DNA from: Grimontia indica
Lineage (GTDB): Bacteria; Pseudomonadota; Gammaproteobacteria; Enterobacterales; Vibrionaceae
Length of the DNA stretch: 52,632 nt
Reading direction: 5' to 3'
Assembly (NCBI RefSeq): GCF_000333895.2
Contig: NZ_ANFM02000008.1
Coordinates: forward strand, 1-52,632
Part shown: in pieces, positions 1 through 8,010 of the stretch
Numbering within the stretch: position 1 is the stretch's first letter
Layout of the letters: every line of letters starts with the position of its first letter
Position numbers and translations under genes: made by a program
Notes under the pieces: generated by a model
The model's input: only the letters and a program-made list of their open reading frames with translations
Database searches by the model: none
What the model was told of the DNA's origin: nothing

Positions 1-60
1 CTCGAATTGAACGCATTGATGACCTCTGAATGCGAGCATCTTCAAGTCGTTTGGGTATAT
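1..60 (+). repeat. Left copy of a ~60-bp repeat found inverted at the other window end
   Basis: Bases 1-60 match the reverse complement of 52564-52623 at 56 of 60 positions; the first 33 bases are identical. The four differences are at positions 34, 38, 45 and 49. Inside the element GCATT (13-17) and AATGC (29-33) can form a short hairpin. The inner end, TTTGGGTATAT, supplies a plausible -35 hexamer for thiB. There is no transposase or target duplication, so a dispersed intergenic repeat is more likely than an insertion sequence end. Confidence 0.85.
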
Positions 61-80
61 CACTACGATTGGTTTACAAT
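51..80 (+). promoter_or_regulatory. Candidate sigma-70 promoter for thiBPQ
   Basis: TTGGGT (51-56) and TACAAT (75-80) are separated by 18 bp. Transcription would start around 86-88, exactly where the first stem of the TPP riboswitch begins (87). The -35 hexamer lies inside the terminal repeat. The position relative to the riboswitch is the main support; no start site has been measured. Confidence 0.5.
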
Positions 81-86
81 ATTGGC

Positions 87-176
87 CATCTCGTGGGGTG
101 CTGACTTCGTCGGCTGAGATTGCGAACGCTAAACCCATGTACCTGAACCAGATAATGCTGGCGTAGGAATGAGATG
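87..176 (+). promoter_or_regulatory. TPP riboswitch (THI element)
   Basis: The conserved thi-box pieces are present in order: GGGGTGC (96-102), GCTGAGA (113-119), ACCTGAACCAGATAATG (141-157) and GCGTAGGAA. The closing stem P1 is a perfect pairing of CATCTC (87-92) with GAGATG (171-176). This class binds thiamine pyrophosphate and lowers expression of thiamine synthesis or transport genes. Its position before thiB fits that role. Confidence 0.95.
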
Positions 177-192
177 TCCAAAGCTGACCCGC

Positions 193-228
193 TCAATGAC
201 CTCACCCTCGCCGCACATTGACGTGAGG
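193..228 (+). promoter_or_regulatory. Likely expression platform of the TPP riboswitch (SD sequestration)
   Basis: CCTCAC (200-205) is fully complementary to GTGAGG (223-228), the Shine-Dalgarno region of thiB. A second perfect pairing, TCAATG (193-198) with CATTGA (216-221), crosses the first, so the two hairpins exclude each other. That is the layout of a sequestering hairpin with an anti-sequester, suggesting translational control. No U-run follows, so I see no transcription terminator here. Confidence 0.6.
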
Positions 229-233
229 CACCG

Positions 234-1229
234 ATGAAATATTCTATTTCTGCTCTGATGTTGGCAATGACCATGGCTGGTCCTGCGCTGGCACACTCTA
301 CTGATACCCTGACGGTATACACTTACGACTCTTTTGCTGCTGACTGGGGCCCGGGCCCAGCGGTAAAAAAAGCCTTCGAAGCAGAATGTCACTGCACCCT
401 GAACCTCGTGGCTCTGGAAGATGGCGTGACCATCCTTAATCGCCTGCGTCTAGAGGGAAAAAATAGCAAAGCTGATGTCATTCTGGGCTTAGATACCAAC
501 CTGATGACTGAAGCAGAAAAGACTGGTCTGCTGGCCGCTCACAGTGTGGACACAAAGTCTGTCACCCTGCCTGACGGTTGGAACAACAACACATTCGTTC
601 CATACGACTACGGCTACTTCGCCTTTGTTTATGACAAAACTAAGCTGGAAAACCCACCAAAGAGCCTGAAAGAGCTGGTTGAGAAGCGTGATGACATCTC
701 CGTTATCTATCAAGACCCACGCACATCAACACCAGGCCAAGGCCTGATGCTGTGGATGAAATCCGTCTACGGCGATGATGTTGCGGGTGCCTGGCAGAAA
801 CTGGCAAACAAAACCGTCACTGTGACCAAAGGCTGGTCTGAAGCTTACAGCATGTTCCTGAATGGCGAATCAGACATGGTGCTGTCTTACACCACGTCTC
901 CAGCTTATCACCTAATCGCTGAAGAAAACCCGAACTTCAGCAGTGCCAACTTTGAAGAAGGCCACTACATGCAGGTCGAAGTCGCAGCCAAAGTAAAAAG
1001 TTCGGAAAGGCAGGAGCTGGCTGATCAGTTTATGCAGTTCATCCTGAGTGATGGCTTCCAAAATGCAGTACCAACGGGTCAGTGGATGTATCCGGTTACG
1101 GGGGTTGAACTGCCAAAGGGCTTCGACACCCTTTCTGTGCCGTCGAAAAGTCTTCAATTCGCACCGGAAAAAGTAGCCGACAACCGCCGCAACTGGATTC
1201 GTGAATGGCAATCGGCGCTGGTGAAATAA
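234..1229 (+). CDS. thiB: Thiamine/TPP ABC transporter, periplasmic binding protein
   Basis: This 331-residue protein binds thiamine and its phosphates in the periplasm and delivers them to ThiP. A signal peptide is visible (charged start, hydrophobic core, ALA at 18-20 before the likely cut). The mature sequence has the family features DSFAADWGPGP, the NRLR/GKNSKADV region and WSEAYS, and length and sequence agree closely with E. coli ThiB (TbpA). Two cysteines sit close together (C52, C54). The ATG at 234 is preceded by GTGAGG at 223-228. It is the first gene of thiBPQ behind a TPP riboswitch, so thiamine sufficiency should lower its expression. Confidence 0.96.
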   Translation: MKYSISALMLAMTMAGPALAHSTDTLTVYTYDSFAADWGPGPAVKKAFEAECHCTLNLVALEDGVTILNRLRLEGKNSKADVILGLDTNLMTEAEKTGLLAAHSVDTKSVTLPDGWNNNTFVPYDYGYFAFVYDKTKLENPPKSLKELVEKRDDISVIYQDPRTSTPGQGLMLWMKSVYGDDVAGAWQKLANKTVTVTKGWSEAYSMFLNGESDMVLSYTTSPAYHLIAEENPNFSSANFEEGHYMQVEVAAKVKSSERQELADQFMQFILSDGFQNAVPTGQWMYPVTGVELPKGFDTLSVPSKSLQFAPEKVADNRRNWIREWQSALVK

Positions 1230-1233
1230 GTCC

Positions 1234-2835
1234 GTGCTAAACCCTTCCAGAACCTGGCCCGGCATATTGTCGGCGTCAGTCATCGCGGTGCTGATTGGCA
1301 CCGCGTTGTTTTCTTTACTGACTCAGGCTCCAACGCCAGATATCGCCTCACTTTGGCACGATCCTTACCTCAAGCATGTCACCCTGTTCAGCATTAAACA
1401 GGCAGTCCTTTCCACGCTGTTGTCCGTCGGGTTGGCGATTCCTGTTGCCCATGCGCTCTCGCGTCGGCAGTTTCCAGGCAAGCGCTTATTACTGAAATTA
1501 TTTTCCATGACGCTGGTCCTGCCTGTGCTGGTTGGCGTGTTCGGTATTCTGGCGATTTACGGCAAGAAAGGACTGCTGTCAGATTGGCTTCCTTTGATGG
1601 GATTGAGCTGGGACCTCAATATCTATGGCCTTTCCGGCATTTTGCTGGCACACGTATTCTTTAACCTGCCATTTTCCACTCAACTTCTGGTACAGGCTTT
1701 AGAGCGGGTTCCAGGTGATCAACAAAGACTTGCGCAACAACTCGGAATGCGCGGATGGCATCGCTTCCGCCTATTGGAATGGCCTTACCTTCGCCAGCAA
1801 CTGCCTCATGTGATTGGTTTGGTCTTTATGCTCTGCTTTACGAGCTTTGCGACTGTGATGGCACTGGGTGGCGGTCCAGGCGCAACAACTATTGAACTTG
1901 CTATCTATCAGGCTATCCGCTTTGATTTTGATTTGCAGACAGGTGCGCTGCTGGCACTATGGCAACTGCTGCTTTGTGGCCTTTTCCACCTCGCCATCCA
2001 GCGACTGACGCGTCCTGTTTCCCAGCAAGGAAAGGACAGCCATATTGTGCTTCCACCAAGACTCGACAGCACTGCTGAAAAAATCTGGGACATCGCATGG
2101 ATTGCCCTCGCGGTACTTTTTGTCATTCCTCCCCTTCTGATGGTGACCCTGAGTGGTATCAACCCCAGCGCGCTGAATGTACTAACAAGTGCAGCGCTTT
2201 GGCAGGCGACCGCCAACTCCCTATCATTGGCAGCAGGAGCTGCGGTTAGCGCTTTTGTACTTGGCAGTGCCATTGTGCTCACTAGCCGCTTTTGGCGTTT
2301 ATGTGGCGCAAACCGGCGTGCAGATAGCATAGAAATGACCGCTTCGCTGATATTGGTGGTGCCCAGCGTAGTCCTCAGCACGGGTCTATTTCTAATGCTG
2401 CGCGAGCACATCGATGTGTTCAGTTCACCTTATTGGCTCGTTCTTGCAGTCAATACATTGATGGCGTTGCCTTATGTGGTGAAAACGTTAAGCACACCTG
2501 CTTTCCAACTTTCGCAGCAATATCAGAACCTGTGCAGTAGCCTCGGTGTAAAAGGAATCAACCGCCTCAAGCTCATTGAGTGGCGCGCTCTAAAGGCGCC
2601 GATTGCCCGTGCTGTCGGTATCAGTTTTGTGCTTTCTACCGGCGATCTTGGTGCGATTGCTTTGGTCGGCAGTCAGGATTTTCAAACCCTGCCTTTGTAC
2701 CTGTTCCACCTAATGGGGAGCTATCAAATGGATGCGGCTGCTGCGGCATCGCTAATTCTGTTTGCACTCAGCCTCGGCAGTTATGCCCTCATCGAAAAAG
2801 TTATTTCAGGAAAACGTTATGCTGCGCGTCAGTGA
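1234..2835 (+). CDS. thiP: Thiamine/TPP ABC transporter permease
   Basis: This 533-residue integral inner-membrane protein forms the translocation channel for thiamine. It is hydrophobic throughout and is built from two tandem binding-protein-dependent permease modules; each has an EAA-type loop (near LAQQLGMRGWHRFRLLEWP in the first half and LCSSLGVKGINRLKLIEW in the second) that contacts ThiQ. E. coli ThiP is 536 residues. The start is a GTG at 1234, four bases after the thiB stop, which implies translational coupling. The 3' end overlaps the thiQ start by 17 bases. Confidence 0.95.
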   Translation: MLNPSRTWPGILSASVIAVLIGTALFSLLTQAPTPDIASLWHDPYLKHVTLFSIKQAVLSTLLSVGLAIPVAHALSRRQFPGKRLLLKLFSMTLVLPVLVGVFGILAIYGKKGLLSDWLPLMGLSWDLNIYGLSGILLAHVFFNLPFSTQLLVQALERVPGDQQRLAQQLGMRGWHRFRLLEWPYLRQQLPHVIGLVFMLCFTSFATVMALGGGPGATTIELAIYQAIRFDFDLQTGALLALWQLLLCGLFHLAIQRLTRPVSQQGKDSHIVLPPRLDSTAEKIWDIAWIALAVLFVIPPLLMVTLSGINPSALNVLTSAALWQATANSLSLAAGAAVSAFVLGSAIVLTSRFWRLCGANRRADSIEMTASLILVVPSVVLSTGLFLMLREHIDVFSSPYWLVLAVNTLMALPYVVKTLSTPAFQLSQQYQNLCSSLGVKGINRLKLIEWRALKAPIARAVGISFVLSTGDLGAIALVGSQDFQTLPLYLFHLMGSYQMDAAAAASLILFALSLGSYALIEKVISGKRYAARQ

Positions 2836-3508
2836 GCTCAATTATCAATACCGGTCTGAAACGCTAAGTTTCTCTTTTGAAGCAGCGCCTGGCAGCATCA
2901 CCGCCATTTTAGGTCCCAGCGGTGCAGGAAAAAGTACTCTGCTCTCTTTGCTGTGTGGGCTTTTGCCGCCTCAAGAAGGCTCGGTGAGCTTCAATGACGA
3001 CAACTTCACACAAAAGCCATCGCATGACCGCCCACTCTCTATTCTTTTCCAGGAACACAACCTGTTCAGTCACCTTAGTGCGTTTGACAATATTGCGTTG
3101 GGCATCAGTCCCAAACTCTCTCTGAGCGCTGAAGACAAGGCTCGTGTTGAAGAAGCCGCCGCCAAGGTTGGATTAGAAGGTTACCTAAACCGTCAGCCTG
3201 GTGAACTGTCTGGTGGCCAGAAACAGCGGGTGGCGTTGGCAAGGTGTCTCGTCCGTAACCGCCCTCTGCTTTTACTTGATGAGCCGTTTTCGGCACTGGA
3301 TCCTTCCCTGCGTAGGGATATGCTTTTGGAAGTTCAGCAACTTGCCAAAACAACAGGAACCACCATTTTGATGGTGACCCATCATCCTGAAGATGCTATC
3401 GCCATTGCTGATAAGGTGTTGTTTATTGACGGTGGAAAGGTCGTTTATCACGCTGAAATTGCCGAACTCAGCACACCAAATGAGGTCATAACACCCTACA
3501 TTTCATAA
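2819..3508 (+). CDS. thiQ: Thiamine/TPP ABC transporter ATPase
   Basis: This 229-residue cytoplasmic ATPase powers thiamine import. It shows Walker A GPSGAGKST (32-40), Q-loop Q78, signature LSGGQ (130-134), Walker B with catalytic E155, and H-loop H188. I chose the ATG at 2819, inside the end of thiP, because it gives the family N-terminus (MLRVSELNYQY) and has AGGAAA at 2808-2813 before it; the frame is open further upstream but that stretch has no homology to the family. No clear terminator follows in the 93 bases before the next gene. Confidence 0.95.
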   Translation: MLRVSELNYQYRSETLSFSFEAAPGSITAILGPSGAGKSTLLSLLCGLLPPQEGSVSFNDDNFTQKPSHDRPLSILFQEHNLFSHLSAFDNIALGISPKLSLSAEDKARVEEAAAKVGLEGYLNRQPGELSGGQKQRVALARCLVRNRPLLLLDEPFSALDPSLRRDMLLEVQQLAKTTGTTILMVTHHPEDAIAIADKVLFIDGGKVVYHAEIAELSTPNEVITPYIS

Positions 3509-3535
3509 TGTTAGATGATGTGTGATGGTGAAATA

Positions 3536-3563
3536 TTGCGCATCAACTAACCGCATCTATACT
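3536..3563 (+). promoter_or_regulatory. Candidate promoter for the GGDEF gene at 3602
   Basis: TTGCGC (3536-3541) and TATACT (3558-3563) with a 16-bp spacer lie in the gap between thiQ and the GGDEF gene. This would separate the GGDEF gene from riboswitch control, although no terminator divides the two units. Confidence 0.45.
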
Positions 3564-3601
3564 TATTTTTAAGACACTTAACACATAAGAGAGATGCGAT
3601 T

Positions 3602-4603
3602 GTGACTGTTACCAGTATCGATGTACTGGACTCGGTGGTCGATATTACAGCCCAGACAGAGTCCGATACCATTTCCGAAAGCCTTATTACGACTGTTTTA
3701 CAGCTAACACCGGCTAACCAGGTATTGGTGTTGGATTACAATGCGGAAGCAAGCCCGGAGTTCATGGTTGTCGCGTGTTCAGACATCTTCTTATTTGAAG
3801 AAGAGAAAGACGCCATCGAGCGGGTACTTCGCAACTGCGTGATCATCGGCGAGAACGTGGTGGAATACAGTAAGGATGACAACCAATCCTTGCTAGCCGT
3901 CCCCATCCGTTACGGTGAAAACAATGACATCCATGCAGTCGTATTTTGCAAAGCCGACGAGCTTAAAGGCGATGAAGTGCAGCTCATTGAAGGGCTCGCG
4001 AAGATCTACGAGAACTACCAGAAGATCATTTCAGCCAGCGAACGTGACGGCCTGACAGGCCTGTATAACCGCAAAGTATTGACGACCAAAATCGATCTCT
4101 TGCTTGATCGCTTTTTGATTCAGGGCACCAGCATCACTGACGACCCAACACATCATCACTGGGTGTGTATTTTCGATGTTGACCACTTCAAGCAAATCAA
4201 CGATGCACTTGGTCACGTATTTGGCGACGAAGTACTACTGCTCATCACTGCGATGATGAAGCAGTCATTCGACGAAGAAGATATCCTGTTCCGCTATGGT
4301 GGCGATGAATTTGTGGTGATTATGCATCCACAGCCTCGTGAACAGATGGAAGCCACGGTGAGAAACTTCCTGGAAACCGTCAACAAACGCGATTATGGTC
4401 AAGCCAAGGAAGTGTCAATTTCTATGGGAGCCGCGGCCATCAGTGATCAGGAGTTGAATGCTATTACTGTATTGGGTTTCGCTGACCAAGCACTCTATAA
4501 AGCGAAGCAAAATGGTCGAAACCAAGTCGCCTTCTATGAAGATTTGATAGCCTCTGGCGAGCTGCAAGAGCTTGTGCCCGAGGATGATGTCGAATTGTTT
4601 TAA
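3602..4603 (+). CDS. Cytoplasmic diguanylate cyclase (GAF-like N-terminus plus GGDEF)
   Basis: This 333-residue protein probably makes cyclic di-GMP from two GTP. Residues 20-135 resemble a GAF-type sensory fold; the GGDEF domain starts at DGLTGLYNR (149-157), has FDVDHFKQIND (191-201) with the metal-binding aspartate, and an intact active motif GGDEF (233-237). The product-inhibition site RxxD expected nine residues before the motif reads DEED, so the usual feedback site is missing. No signal peptide or membrane segment is visible. The start is GTG at 3602 with AAGAGAG at 3587-3593; an ATG at 3594 is out of frame. A strong terminator follows. The input signal cannot be told from sequence. 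Confidence 0.85.
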   Translation: MTVTSIDVLDSVVDITAQTESDTISESLITTVLQLTPANQVLVLDYNAEASPEFMVVACSDIFLFEEEKDAIERVLRNCVIIGENVVEYSKDDNQSLLAVPIRYGENNDIHAVVFCKADELKGDEVQLIEGLAKIYENYQKIISASERDGLTGLYNRKVLTTKIDLLLDRFLIQGTSITDDPTHHHWVCIFDVDHFKQINDALGHVFGDEVLLLITAMMKQSFDEEDILFRYGGDEFVVIMHPQPREQMEATVRNFLETVNKRDYGQAKEVSISMGAAAISDQELNAITVLGFADQALYKAKQNGRNQVAFYEDLIASGELQELVPEDDVELF

Positions 4604-4620
4604 CCGTCGCATTGTTTAAG

Positions 4621-4650
4621 AAGCCGCCACATAAGGCGGCTTTTCTTTTT
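4621..4650 (+). terminator. Rho-independent terminator after the GGDEF gene
   Basis: AAGCCGCC (4621-4628) pairs with GGCGGCTT (4635-4642), loop ACATAA, followed by a T-rich tract. Confidence 0.9.
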
Positions 4651-4707
4651 GGGATGTAAGTTCAATTTTCACATCACATTAACGATTGACAGAAATCTGA
4701 TTAATCG

Positions 4708-4737
4708 TTTCACACAACGCAAAGGGTTGCGTATAAT
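4708..4737 (+). promoter_or_regulatory. Candidate promoter with overlapping palindrome, before the SBP-GGGEF gene
   Basis: TATAAT at 4732-4737 is a consensus -10; TTTCAC (4708-4713) is a weak -35 at 18 bp. The perfect inverted repeat ACGCAA (4717-4722) / TTGCGT (4727-4732) occupies the spacer and touches the -10, the usual place for a repressor operator. The regulator is unknown. Confidence 0.5.
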
Positions 4738-4780
4738 CTCGACAGATAATCTAGACAGGTTGATGTACCCGAGTTCTCTT

Positions 4781-6220
4781 ATGCCCAGTATTCGCCAGCT
4801 CACCGCTCTTTTGCTGACGTCAGTACTCTTTTCGTTTTCGCCATTATCATTTGCTGAAACCAAAAAGCTGATCATTACGGGCTCTTCGACCTGGCAACCC
4901 TTCTCATTCATCAACCGCCTTGGTCAACCCGACGGCATCATGGTGGATTTTTGGCGCCTCTATGGCAAAGCCAACAATGTTGATGTCACCTTTGAACTCA
5001 AGCCCTGGAGTGAATCACTGGAGTACGCCCGTTCGACACCGAACGTGATACATGGTGGATTAGGCTATACTGGCGATCGCGCAAAAACACTGGCTTTTTC
5101 CCGCGAACTTCCGCTAAATCACTACAATGTTCACCTATTTGCGCAAAAAGACCGCTCATTTGAAGGGCTTGATTCGCTCGACTCCGCCATCGTCGGCACC
5201 GTCAAAGACAGCACTAAACACGCTTTTCTGATTTCCCGAATTCCAGAAAAAAACATCCGCCTTTTCCCGACATTTGGCTCGTTGAATGATGCCGCCTACC
5301 GCGGCGAGGTCGATGTATTTATTGATGACTACAGCACTGCGCTATACGACATGCGCCATACAGGCAACAGCGGTCAGTTCACATCACGCCAGAAACTCTA
5401 TTCTTTCCCGATGCATTTCGCTGTCAGTAAGGATTCCAAATCAACCATCGCAAAGGTTGAGCGAGGGTTGAACAACATTGACCCGTCTGACTTGCAGGCC
5501 ATTTATGATAAGTGGCTGCCTCAGAACAAACTTCACCTGGCGCTACCTTGGCTCAACAAAACCGCGCAATACCTGATTTTTCTCTGTTCCATGGTACTGT
5601 TGACGGTCGGTTTGTTTCTGTACCACCGCCTACTCAAGCACCGCACCGCAGAGCTAAAATCTGCCGTGAAAGCACTCAAGGATTCAAAGCAAAAGCTGGA
5701 AACTGCGACCCAAAACGACCCGCTGACTGGCACCAAAACCCGTCATCAATTTTTCACAGCATTGAGTGATAAGCGATTTTCACCATCACCTTACGTGGTC
5801 GCCGTGTTAGATATTGATCATCTAAAGCAAGTCAATGAAAGCTATGGGCAAGATGTCGGTGACATGGCAATTAAGCATCTGGCTACTCAGCTTAGGCTTC
5901 AGCTTTCGAGCCAAACACTGCGCGCTCGTTTGGGCGGGGGAGAATTTGCGGTCCTGTTTGATTTAAGCGACAGCAGTCAGGCACAACGCAAGTTGCAACA
6001 GTTGCAGAAAACGCTTCAGCTCAGCCTGCTTTACATCGACCAGCAAGTGGTACCCGTAAAATTCAGTTCTGGGATTGCCTGCTATCCCTATGATGGTGAA
6101 AGTGGTGAGAAGTTGGTTCGTATCGCCTCAACCCGTATGCGCGCCAATAAGCAGTCACAGAACAACTTTACGGCGGGCAACAATGACGACGATTTATTTA
6201 CTGAGCATCGCTGGGCTTAG
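4781..6220 (+). CDS. Periplasmic solute-binding sensor protein with degenerate GGDEF (GGGEF) domain
   Basis: This 479-residue protein has a signal peptide (1-25), an amino-acid-type periplasmic binding domain of the SBP_bac_3 family (about 28-248), one membrane helix (about 263-282), a short coiled stretch (286-310) and a C-terminal GGDEF-family domain (311-460). The domain keeps NDPLTGTKTR and VLDIDHLKQVN, but the active motif is GGGEF (385-389), so the catalytic acidic residue at position 3 is glycine, and the C-terminal consensus after the active site is also eroded. I infer an inactive cyclase that senses a ligand and acts by protein contact or GTP binding. ATG 4781 gives a clean signal peptide; ATG 4763 adds six residues and is a possible alternative. 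Confidence 0.8.
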   Translation: MPSIRQLTALLLTSVLFSFSPLSFAETKKLIITGSSTWQPFSFINRLGQPDGIMVDFWRLYGKANNVDVTFELKPWSESLEYARSTPNVIHGGLGYTGDRAKTLAFSRELPLNHYNVHLFAQKDRSFEGLDSLDSAIVGTVKDSTKHAFLISRIPEKNIRLFPTFGSLNDAAYRGEVDVFIDDYSTALYDMRHTGNSGQFTSRQKLYSFPMHFAVSKDSKSTIAKVERGLNNIDPSDLQAIYDKWLPQNKLHLALPWLNKTAQYLIFLCSMVLLTVGLFLYHRLLKHRTAELKSAVKALKDSKQKLETATQNDPLTGTKTRHQFFTALSDKRFSPSPYVVAVLDIDHLKQVNESYGQDVGDMAIKHLATQLRLQLSSQTLRARLGGGEFAVLFDLSDSSQAQRKLQQLQKTLQLSLLYIDQQVVPVKFSSGIACYPYDGESGEKLVRIASTRMRANKQSQNNFTAGNNDDDLFTEHRWA

Positions 6221-6240
6221 TAGCACTATGCAGAAAAACA

Positions 6241-6266
6241 AAGGCTGCCAAAGGGCAGCCTTTTTC
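6241..6266. terminator. Bidirectional terminator between the SBP-GGGEF gene and phoH
   Basis: AAGGCTGCC (6241-6249) pairs with GGCAGCCTT (6254-6262), loop AAAG. T-rich tracts follow on both strands, so it can end both convergent genes. Confidence 0.88.
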
Positions 6267-6279
6267 AATTCGGTTCCGG

Positions 6280-7653
6280 TTAGAGGTTCTCTTCAGCAAA
6301 CTCTGCGAGACGGCTGCGCACCACACCATTGAGGTAAACACAGGCACTGCCTTCAAAGTTCTTAAATCTTTCCACAATGTATGTCAGCCCTGATGTCACA
6401 GGGGTCAGATATGGACTGTCTATTTGCGCCAGATTACCGGAGCAAACGATTTTCGTTCCCTCACCACAACGGGTGATGATGGTCTTCAACTGTGATGCGG
6501 TGAGGTTTTGACACTCATCCAGAATCACAAAAGCATTCTGGATGGAGCGGCCACGCATAAAGTTGATGGATTTAAACTGGATATTGGCTTTATCCATGAT
6601 GTAACGCATCGAGCCATCTGCACACTCGTCATTTTTGTGCAGCGCTTCCAACGTATCGGTCACTGCACCTAACCAGGGCAGCATTTTCTCTTCTTCGGTG
6701 CCGGGAAGGAAACCGATAGACTCAGCAATTTCCGGCGTGTTTCGGGTCACGATGATCTTGTCATACATGCCCTTTTCGACCACCTGCTCAAGAGCAGCTG
6801 CCATGGCCAGGATGGTTTTACCACAACCTGCAGGGCCGGTCAGGATCACCAGATCCACATTCGGGTCGAGCAATGCATCCATTGCCATTCCCTGATAGAT
6901 ATTTTTCGGGCGCACTCCCCAGGCTTCGCGGTGCATCAAACGTTCACGGCTGATGTCCTTGACGGTCATTTCCGTTTCGGTTAACCCCACCACACGTCCG
7001 GCAAAATCGTCACCTTCATCCAGCAGGTACTGGTTCACGAAGGTCGTATCGGCGAGTTCACGCGGCAAAGTGTGTAAGGTGGTGCGGCCGCTGTTTTCCG
7101 TTTCCACTTGACCGACTTTGTCCCAAAAGCCGCCTTCAAAGACCTGGAAGCCTTTGGTCAGCAGGCTGACATCATCAATCAACTGGTCGGTACGGTAGTC
7201 TTCAACAAACAGTACGCCAGCCCCTTTCGCACGCAGGCGCATGTTGATGTCTTTGGTGACCAGTACCACGGTTCTTGGTGAGCGTTTAGCCTGCAGGTGC
7301 AGCACCGCATTGAGGATACGGTTGTCTCCCGCTTTGTCGGCAAACGCCTGAACGGTTTCCTTAATTTCGTAGTCTGCAAAAATGGAGACGGTCCCCGTGC
7401 TGCCTTCTTTGCCGACAATAATTCCTTCAGCAATCTGGTCTGGGGTGGCGTCTTTAAAGATATCTTCGAGGGCACGAATCGCGACACGTGCGTCACGGGA
7501 GACATCCCGCTTGCTGTCTTTGATCCGGTCTAGCTCTTCGAGGACGGTCATGGGAATGATCACGTCATGTTCTTGAAAGGAATAGATGGCGAAAGGTTCA
7601 TGAAGCAGGATGTTGGTGTCCAGCACAAAGAATTTCCGATCGGCATCGCCCAT
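6280..7653 (-). CDS. PIN domain-PhoH family ATPase (PhoH2-type)
   Basis: This 457-residue cytoplasmic protein fuses an N-terminal PIN-type nuclease domain (about 6-150, beginning FFVLDTNILLHEP with D12) to a C-terminal PhoH ATPase domain (about 250-450). Walker A is GPAGCGKT (273-280) and Walker B is LDECQN (378-383). PhoH2 proteins studied elsewhere are RNA helicases joined to ribonucleases, so an RNA-processing role is likely; the substrate here is unknown. The start at 7653 has a near-perfect AAGGAGGTG before it; an in-frame extension of 33 residues upstream is not supported. It is divergent from rapA. Confidence 0.9.
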   Translation of the reverse strand: MGDADRKFFVLDTNILLHEPFAIYSFQEHDVIIPMTVLEELDRIKDSKRDVSRDARVAIRALEDIFKDATPDQIAEGIIVGKEGSTGTVSIFADYEIKETVQAFADKAGDNRILNAVLHLQAKRSPRTVVLVTKDINMRLRAKGAGVLFVEDYRTDQLIDDVSLLTKGFQVFEGGFWDKVGQVETENSGRTTLHTLPRELADTTFVNQYLLDEGDDFAGRVVGLTETEMTVKDISRERLMHREAWGVRPKNIYQGMAMDALLDPNVDLVILTGPAGCGKTILAMAAALEQVVEKGMYDKIIVTRNTPEIAESIGFLPGTEEEKMLPWLGAVTDTLEALHKNDECADGSMRYIMDKANIQFKSINFMRGRSIQNAFVILDECQNLTASQLKTIITRCGEGTKIVCSGNLAQIDSPYLTPVTSGLTYIVERFKNFEGSACVYLNGVVRSRLAEFAEENL

Positions 7654-8010
7654 AGGCACCTCCTTGGTTGCATAGGCTTGTGGGAGCCCCACGAGTTTCC
7701 CCTGATCCCGCAAGCAAACCGCGTGCCACGGTAATCGGGTAAATACAGCCACTACGCTAAAAAGTCTGTGTCTGCATAATCTTAATCGTAAGACATATTT
7801 CAGTGTTTACCCGTAGACTACGCCACATTTTCACGAATTTGTTACTTGTTTGTTACGACCGCCAAATTTCCAACATTCGCCGTGACCCTGCTCACAAGTT
7901 CGAGTACCATTGGCAACCTTTTTCTCCGTGCGCATCATGGCCTACACTGTAGTTCGCATGAGGCACGTCATCTCCAATTTGTGTCAGCTTTAACCAGAGG
8001 TTTCTCCCCT
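7654..8010. other. Divergent intergenic region between phoH and rapA
   Basis: This 357-base stretch must hold promoters for both genes. Open frames run into it from both sides but do not look coding. I see no strong -35/-10 pair, RNA gene or repeat. Confidence 0.5.

Noticed and set aside
7654-7752. N-terminal extension of the PhoH protein by 33 residues
   Set aside because: The internal ATG at 7653 has a near-perfect ribosome site and the family N-terminus; the extension has neither.
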